Positions 59,674 through 64,000 of a DNA stretch of 64,000 bases are shown piece after piece (positions within the stretch are counted from its first letter, which is position 1; each line of letters begins with the position of its first letter). A model generated the notes under the pieces. That model was not told the origin of the DNA. It searched no databases and worked only from the letters and a program-made list of their open reading frames with translations. The position numbers were made by a program, and so were the translations under genes. The stretch spans positions 1 through 64,000 of the forward strand of contig NZ_MDDV01000006.1 in the NCBI RefSeq assembly GCF_001854885.1, written 5' to 3'. The DNA is from Ensifer sp. LCM 4579 (lineage in GTDB: Bacteria > Pseudomonadota > Alphaproteobacteria > Rhizobiales > Rhizobiaceae).

Positions 59674-59846
59674 CGCGCCTACGCACGCCTGACTGGGCGG
59701 AGCCGCACGGAGCGTTCTCGACCGTCTTTCGCCGCTTCGTCCGGCATCGTCAGCCTTCATGACTTCATGAAACATTGTCATGAAAATGTTTGTCGCATTC
59801 GCTCTATCACAGACAAATTATCCCGGCTGACAAAGGAATATCCGCC

Positions 59847-61136
59847 ATGGCGACGGAGCGCCTTCTTCCCAATCTCTGGCATGCGACGGCACCGGCTGCC
59901 CCCGGGACCGCGCCCCTATCAGGGGAATTGACGTGCGATGTAGCGATCATCGGCGGCGGCTTCACCGGACTCTCAGCCGCCCTTCATCTTGCCGAGATGG
60001 GCGTGAAGGCCATCGTGATCGAGGCCCGGAGCATCGGCCATGGCGGCTCGGGTCGCAATGTCGGTCTCGTCAATGCCGGCATGTGGGTGAAACCCGACGA
60101 CCTCATCGCCACGCTTGGCGCCGAAGCCGGCAACCGTCTGCTTCATGAGCTCGGCGACGGCCCATCGCTCGTCTACGAGCTCGTCGCCAGGCACGGCATC
60201 GCGTGCGAAGCAGTGCGCCACGGAACGCTGCACATGGCCGTCGGCGCCGAGGGATTGAAAGAGATCCGCGAGCGCGAGGCGCAGTGGCGGAAACGCGGCG
60301 CGCCCGTCGAGGTGCTGTCGGCCGAGAAGGCGCATGCGCTTTCCGGTGCCGAAGGTTTCACCGGCGCCCTGCTCGACCGGCGAGCCGGCACGATCCAGCC
60401 GCTCGCCTATGCACGGGGGCTCGCCGACGCGGCGATCGCCGCGGGTGCCGAGATCTTCACCGAAACGCCGCTCCTGGCCGCCGAACGCAAGGGCGACCTC
60501 TGGACACTCAAGGCCGGTCGCGGCACGCTTACGGCCCGATATGTCATCGTCGCCACCAATGCCTATGGCGCACTGGTGAACGGCGCGCCATGGAAGGCGC
60601 AGACGCAGGAACTGACGATCCTTCCCTTTTTCCAATTCGCGACCAATCCGCTTGCCGACGGCATTGCCGAACGCATCCTGCCCGAGCGCCAGGGGGCCTG
60701 GGATACCGGCCTGGTGATGACCTCGTTCCGCATGGATCGGCAGAACCGGCTGATCTTCGGCTCCATCGGCCGCCTCGACGCGATGGCCGAAGGCACCCAC
60801 CGCGCCTTTGCCGCCCGCGCCGTGCGCAGGCTCTTCCCCTATATAGGCGATTTCCGCTTCGAATATTGGTGGGATGGCCGCATCGGGATGACCACCAACA
60901 ACCTGCCGGTCATGCACAAGCTCGCGCCGGGCGTGGTCTCCATCAGCGGCTATAACGGCCGTGGCATCGCGCCCGGAACCGTATTCGGCCGCGCGCTTGC
61001 CCGCCATGTAACCGGCGATGCCTCGGCTATCCCCCTGGCAGAGACGCCGATCAGGCCGGACCGCTGGCGCAACCTGAAATCCGCCTTCTACCACGCCGGA
61101 GCCCAGGCCAAGCACTTCATCGACCGGCGGTTCTGA
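59847..61136 (+). CDS. FAD-dependent oxidoreductase (OrdL/PuuB-like)
   Basis: A 429-residue DAO-family protein: GGGFTGLSAALHLAEMG (dinucleotide motif, residues about 36-52), GHGGSGRNVGLVNAGMW, and FEYWWDGRIGMTTNNLPVMH with SGYNGRGIAPGTVFGRALA near the end. This pattern is typical of gamma-glutamylputrescine oxidase and related amine oxidases. No polyamine genes adjoin. ATG 59847 has AAAGGAATATCCGCC. The spacer upstream carries TCATGAAACATTG-like direct repeats of unknown meaning. Confidence 0.87.
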   Translation: MATERLLPNLWHATAPAAPGTAPLSGELTCDVAIIGGGFTGLSAALHLAEMGVKAIVIEARSIGHGGSGRNVGLVNAGMWVKPDDLIATLGAEAGNRLLHELGDGPSLVYELVARHGIACEAVRHGTLHMAVGAEGLKEIREREAQWRKRGAPVEVLSAEKAHALSGAEGFTGALLDRRAGTIQPLAYARGLADAAIAAGAEIFTETPLLAAERKGDLWTLKAGRGTLTARYVIVATNAYGALVNGAPWKAQTQELTILPFFQFATNPLADGIAERILPERQGAWDTGLVMTSFRMDRQNRLIFGSIGRLDAMAEGTHRAFAARAVRRLFPYIGDFRFEYWWDGRIGMTTNNLPVMHKLAPGVVSISGYNGRGIAPGTVFGRALARHVTGDASAIPLAETPIRPDRWRNLKSAFYHAGAQAKHFIDRRF

Positions 61137-61167
61137 TTCACTCGCTTCTATTGCCGATGCGCGATTG

Positions 61168-61192
61168 CCCCTCTGCCTGCAGGGCAGAGGGG
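61168..61192. repeat. Palindrome, possible bidirectional terminator
   Basis: CCCCTCTGCC (61168-61177) and GGCAGAGGGG (61183-61192) form a 10-bp stem between the convergent OrdL-type and chemoreceptor genes. It resembles the CCCCTCTCC palindromes at 105 and 38353. Confidence 0.55.
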
Positions 61193-61225
61193 ATAAGTAA
61201 AGAGTGCCTCAGCGCAATTGTAATT

Positions 61226-62743
61226 CTACGCAGCGGCCCGGTACCCGGACGTCCCCGGCTTGGCGCTGCCTGCGGTGCGGAAGGCGCTGAGGCGTAGGGC
61301 GATCTGCTCGACCTGCGTCGTCAGCGCCTGGCTCGAGGCGTTCGCCTGTTCCACCATCGCCGCATTCTGCTGAGTGATCGTATCCATTTGAGTAAGCGCG
61401 CTGTTGACTTCCTGAAGGCCCGTCGCCTGTTCGGCGGTACTGGCCCTGATCGAGCCGAAAACCGAACTTACCTCCACCACCTGCGCCACGATCTGCTGCA
61501 GCGATTGCGCCACCTTGTTGACCGAGGCGACGCCGTCTTCCACCTGCTCGCGCGATTTCGCGATCAAGGCCTGGATGTCCTTGGCCGCATCGGCGCAGCG
61601 TTGTGCAAGCGCGCGCACCTCGGACGCAACGACGGCGAATCCCCTGCCCGCGTCGCCCGCCCGCGCCGCCTCGATCCCGGCATTGAGCGCCAGGAGATTG
61701 GTCTGGAAAGCGATATCGTCGATGACGTCGACGATCCGGGCGATGCTCGTCGACGAGGTTTGGATTTCCTGCATCACGCCGATGGCGTGGTTGACGACCT
61801 CGCCGCTCTGCTCGGCATTCGAACGCGCTGCCATCACCGTCGAGTTGGCCTGGTCGGCGCCCTCGGCCGTCTGACGCACGGTGCGGGTGACCTCTTCGAT
61901 CGCGGCGGCGGTTTGCTCGAGATTGGCGGCCTGGCGTTCGGTACGCCTGGCAAGGTCGTCGGCCGCCGCGGCGATTTCCTTGGCGTTCAGATGAATCTGG
62001 CTGGCACCGGCGCCGATGCCGCCGATGGCCTGGCCGAGCTCCGCGATCGCGTGGTTGAAATTCTCGCCGAGTTCCCTGTAGGCCTCGGGCAGATCGGAAT
62101 CGACCCGCGCCGTCAGATCGCCGTCGGAAATCCTGGCCAGCGCCGCGCCGAACGTCCGACCCACCAGTTCCCGCTCTCCGGCAAGAGCCTCCTCCTGCAC
62201 CGCGCGCTGCTTCGTCAGGTCCGAGGCGTCCATATAGACGGAGATCGAGAGGTCCATGTCGAGGAAGATGCCCTTGACGAGGCCTGCGATCATCGCCCCC
62301 ATTTCTTCTGCGGAGGTCCTTTGGCGCGAGAACGCCCCGCTCTTCGGCCAATGCGCCTTCATGACCTCGGCGATCAGATGTTCGGCAATCAGCGCGTAGC
62401 CGCCGATATACCAACGCGGCTCCAGGCCGACCTTCGCATGAACCTGGCCGATCGCGCGGACCCTAGCGCCGTATTCGTCATTGAAGTCGCCATTGATGAT
62501 ATTCGCCCAATGGCTGAGCTGCGCGCCCTTGGCAGCCTTCATATGGGCGTCGGACGAGAAGAGGCGGCTGGTTTCCGGCGTCTGCCGCACCTTGGCGTAC
62601 AAGCGATCGAGCGCGGGGCCGAGCGCCGTCTGCACGACGGGCTTCAATGCCCTGAGCTTCGCTCTCGCGGCATCATCCAGTGCCATGAATTCGAGGCGGC
62701 CGGCAAGATCGTCATTGCCGCGTGCGGCGTGTTCCGTATTCAT
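61226..62743 (-). CDS. Soluble globin-coupled methyl-accepting chemotaxis protein
   Basis: A 505-residue receptor without membrane segments. N-terminal protoglobin domain (to about residue 165; proximal heme His about 102 in [18 protein letters not shown], the HemAT-type motif), a HAMP-like link ([20 protein letters not shown]) and the MCP signalling domain with the conserved tip ([37 protein letters not shown]). It should sense oxygen. No CheR-binding pentapeptide ends the protein. ATG 62743 is preferred to an upstream TTG. No che genes are near, so it joins a pathway coded elsewhere. Confidence 0.9.
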   Translation of the reverse strand: MNTEHAARGNDDLAGRLEFMALDDAARAKLRALKPVVQTALGPALDRLYAKVRQTPETSRLFSSDAHMKAAKGAQLSHWANIINGDFNDEYGARVRAIGQVHAKVGLEPRWYIGGYALIAEHLIAEVMKAHWPKSGAFSRQRTSAEEMGAMIAGLVKGIFLDMDLSISVYMDASDLTKQRAVQEEALAGERELVGRTFGAALARISDGDLTARVDSDLPEAYRELGENFNHAIAELGQAIGGIGAGASQIHLNAKEIAAAADDLARRTERQAANLEQTAAAIEEVTRTVRQTAEGADQANSTVMAARSNAEQSGEVVNHAIGVMQEIQTSSTSIARIVDVIDDIAFQTNLLALNAGIEAARAGDAGRGFAVVASEVRALAQRCADAAKDIQALIAKSREQVEDGVASVNKVAQSLQQIVAQVVEVSSVFGSIRASTAEQATGLQEVNSALTQMDTITQQNAAMVEQANASSQALTTQVEQIALRLSAFRTAGSAKPGTSGYRAAA

Positions 62744-63026
62744 CCGCAAACTTCCCTGCGTACAAAGGTCTCTCTATCAATCATGGAAGGTTCGGAACCG
62801 AGGATGTCGACGCATCCGGGAACCACCTGTCGGCCGCTGTCATGGCGGCCGCCTCAAAGACGAGACGACGGCGCAGGGTCACTTTCCGTAGAATGGGGGT
62901 AAAGTAACAGGGTAAAGGAAGGCTTACGGCAGGTGGTATTTGCGCGCTTCCGCGCGAAAATTTCAACCAGAATTGACATTCGTCAAACCCAGTTGAATTC
63001 GGGAGGAAGCACCTTGGGAACAGGTA

Positions 63027-63743
63027 TCAGGCTGCGCGCGGCAAAGCCCAGTGCAGGCGCAGGGCAAGGGAGCGGCGAACGCGAACCGGAAGGATCTCCT
63101 GCACCTCACGGGCAAGGGCAAATGCATTTTCGCGCGCCTTGTCGAGATTGCTGACACGGTCCGCATCCATGGTCTGCAGCGTTCCGCCGCATTCGAAGAT
63201 CTCGCGATAGGCGGCACGCTCGACGATCGGGGTGTCGAGGACGGAAACGCCGCGGGCAGCGAGCAGGGCCTTGATCGTCTGCAGCGCCCGGGTGGTGACC
63301 AGCGAGCTGACGCGCGTCAGAACCACCGCGTGATTGATGCGCGTCCTCGCCTTCTCTTCGATCTGGCGGATGAGTTCGAGGATCTGCACCGCGCCGCGCG
63401 CATCCATGGCGCAGCCCTGAACGGGGATCAGCACCTGATCGGAGAGCCCGAGCGCCAGTGCGACGATCGCGTCCTTCGCGCCTGCAAGGTCGATCACGAT
63501 GAAGTCGACCTCATCCTTGAGTTCGCGGATGTGGCAGGGCAGCGAGGCCGGCGTGACATGCGAGATCACTTCGAGATTGGCGATGTTGCCGGAAAGCTCG
63601 GACCAACTGGTGATCCAGCGCTGCGGGTCCGCGTCGAGAATGACCACGCGGCTTCCCTGCCGGGCAAGTTCCGTTGCCAGGATCAGAGCTGCCGTCGTCT
63701 TGCCGGCGCCACCCTTCGCATTGGCGAGTGTAATGACCGCCAT
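63027..63743 (-). CDS. Orphan ParA/MinD-type ATPase
   Basis: A 238-residue deviant-Walker ATPase: NAKGGAGKTTAALILATELA (residues 8-27), Walker A' LDADPQRW, and FIVIDLAGAKDAI. No parB, parS or minC lies nearby, so it is not a plasmid or chromosome partition pair as seen here. It could position another cargo; the soluble chemoreceptor gene lies 283 bp downstream. ATG 63743 opens the Walker A strand directly (MAVITLANAKGG); seven extra codons upstream are possible. TTAACCAT motifs lie in its promoter. Confidence 0.88.
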   Translation of the reverse strand: MAVITLANAKGGAGKTTAALILATELARQGSRVVILDADPQRWITSWSELSGNIANLEVISHVTPASLPCHIRELKDEVDFIVIDLAGAKDAIVALALGLSDQVLIPVQGCAMDARGAVQILELIRQIEEKARTRINHAVVLTRVSSLVTTRALQTIKALLAARGVSVLDTPIVERAAYREIFECGGTLQTMDADRVSNLDKARENAFALAREVQEILPVRVRRSLALRLHWALPRAA

Positions 63744-63889
63744 CTTCCACCTCGTTCTTTCCATGCTGTATCCCCCCGCGCCTCGGGGCAGATTCGATTA
63801 ACGGAACCTTTCAGAACATGGTTAACAAAATGGAAATTTCTGACTGCCAAAGATTAATCCCGGCGCCGCCGTTTATGGCCTTTACACAC

Positions 63890-63927
63890 GAGAAAGCCCG
63901 GGAAATCAGCGCTTTCCCGGGCTTTCT
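63890..63927 (-). terminator. Intrinsic terminator (probably of the partial gene)
   Basis: AGAAAGCCCGGGAAA, a 7-nt loop and TTTCCCGGGCTTTCT form a 15-bp perfect stem. It lies 22 nt beyond the stop of the truncated minus-strand gene and upstream of the ParA-type gene; A/T-rich arms may let it work on both strands. Confidence 0.75.
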
Positions 63928-63948
63928 AGAAATTAACGAAAGACGACT

Positions 63949-64000
63949 TCAGATGCACTCGACAAAGAGCTTCCTTGCCGATTCGAGCGTCAGTTCCACC
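63949..64000 (-). CDS. 3' end of a gene cut by the window edge
   Basis: On the minus strand the last codons read VELTLESARKLFVECI and a TGA stop at 63951-63949. Fewer than 20 residues are visible, so no family can be given. The frame and a strong terminator just beyond it support a real gene. Confidence 0.4.
   Translation of the reverse strand, partial: VELTLESARKLFVECI

Noticed and set aside
59763-59800. Pho box before the OrdL-type oxidoreductase
   Set aside because: TCATGA-type direct repeats occur with 13-bp rather than 11-bp spacing and match the half-site poorly.

Overview
The window reads as a chromosomal segment of an alphaproteobacterium of the Rhizobiaceae, most likely the Sinorhizobium/Ensifer group. 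The reasons are: an intact rhizobial-type dcw cluster; an FtsZ with a long Q/P-rich linker; betaine-lipid genes btaA/btaB; a PPi-dependent phosphofructokinase; a class A RNase P RNA beside mraZ; and several copies of intergenic mosaic repeats that resemble the RIME elements of Sinorhizobium. The genus is an inference from gene content and order, not from an alignment.

Layout. 1-2.7 kb: possible insertion-sequence end repeats, palindromes, panB-panC (minus strand) and a VOC-fold protein. 3.0-6.3 kb: a large UPF1/Dna2-like superfamily 1 helicase, convergent with the core block. 6.4-32.3 kb, all on the minus strand: mraZ-rsmH-ftsL-ftsI-murE-murF-mraY-murD-ftsW-murG-murC-murB-ddlB-ftsQ-ftsA-ftsZ, then lpxC, bamD, recN and ligA. 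This is the pathway from UDP-MurNAc peptides through lipid I and II to septal peptidoglycan and the Z ring, followed by lipid A synthesis, outer-membrane assembly and DNA repair/ligation. 32.8-33.2 kb: rnpB. 33.2-36.8 kb (minus): FAD oxidoreductase, lytic transglycosylase, amidase and TerB/DnaJ protein. 37.1-46.5 kb (mostly plus): pfp, SLT lipoprotein, serine hydrolase (minus), btaA-btaB, GH25 muramidase, MltB-type transglycosylase, EamA transporter. 46.5-47.7 kb: a gene-poor stretch holding two candidate tiny ORFs, two operator-like palindromes and a DUF1127 protein.

47.8-52.7 kb (minus): metF with an ArsR-methyltransferase fusion regulator and a perfect 22-bp operator, the ABC-F factor EttA, and an RNase T2 homologue with altered catalytic motif II. 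53.0-56.5 kb (plus): a hydrolase-transporter-ThDP-enzyme operon of unknown purpose. 56.7-64.0 kb: DUF442 protein, aldose-epimerase-like protein, L,D-transpeptidase, OrdL-type oxidoreductase, a soluble globin-coupled chemoreceptor, an orphan ParA-type ATPase, and the 3' end of a further gene.

No prophage, CRISPR array, tRNA or rRNA was recognised. The most interesting signals are regulatory or small: the palindrome in front of the ArsR-methyltransferase gene, four phased TGGG boxes over a candidate mraZ promoter, a hairpin that buries the ligA ribosome binding site, the ParA plus soluble receptor pair, the RNase T2 lacking two catalytic residues, and a 25-residue membrane miniprotein with a good ribosome binding site.
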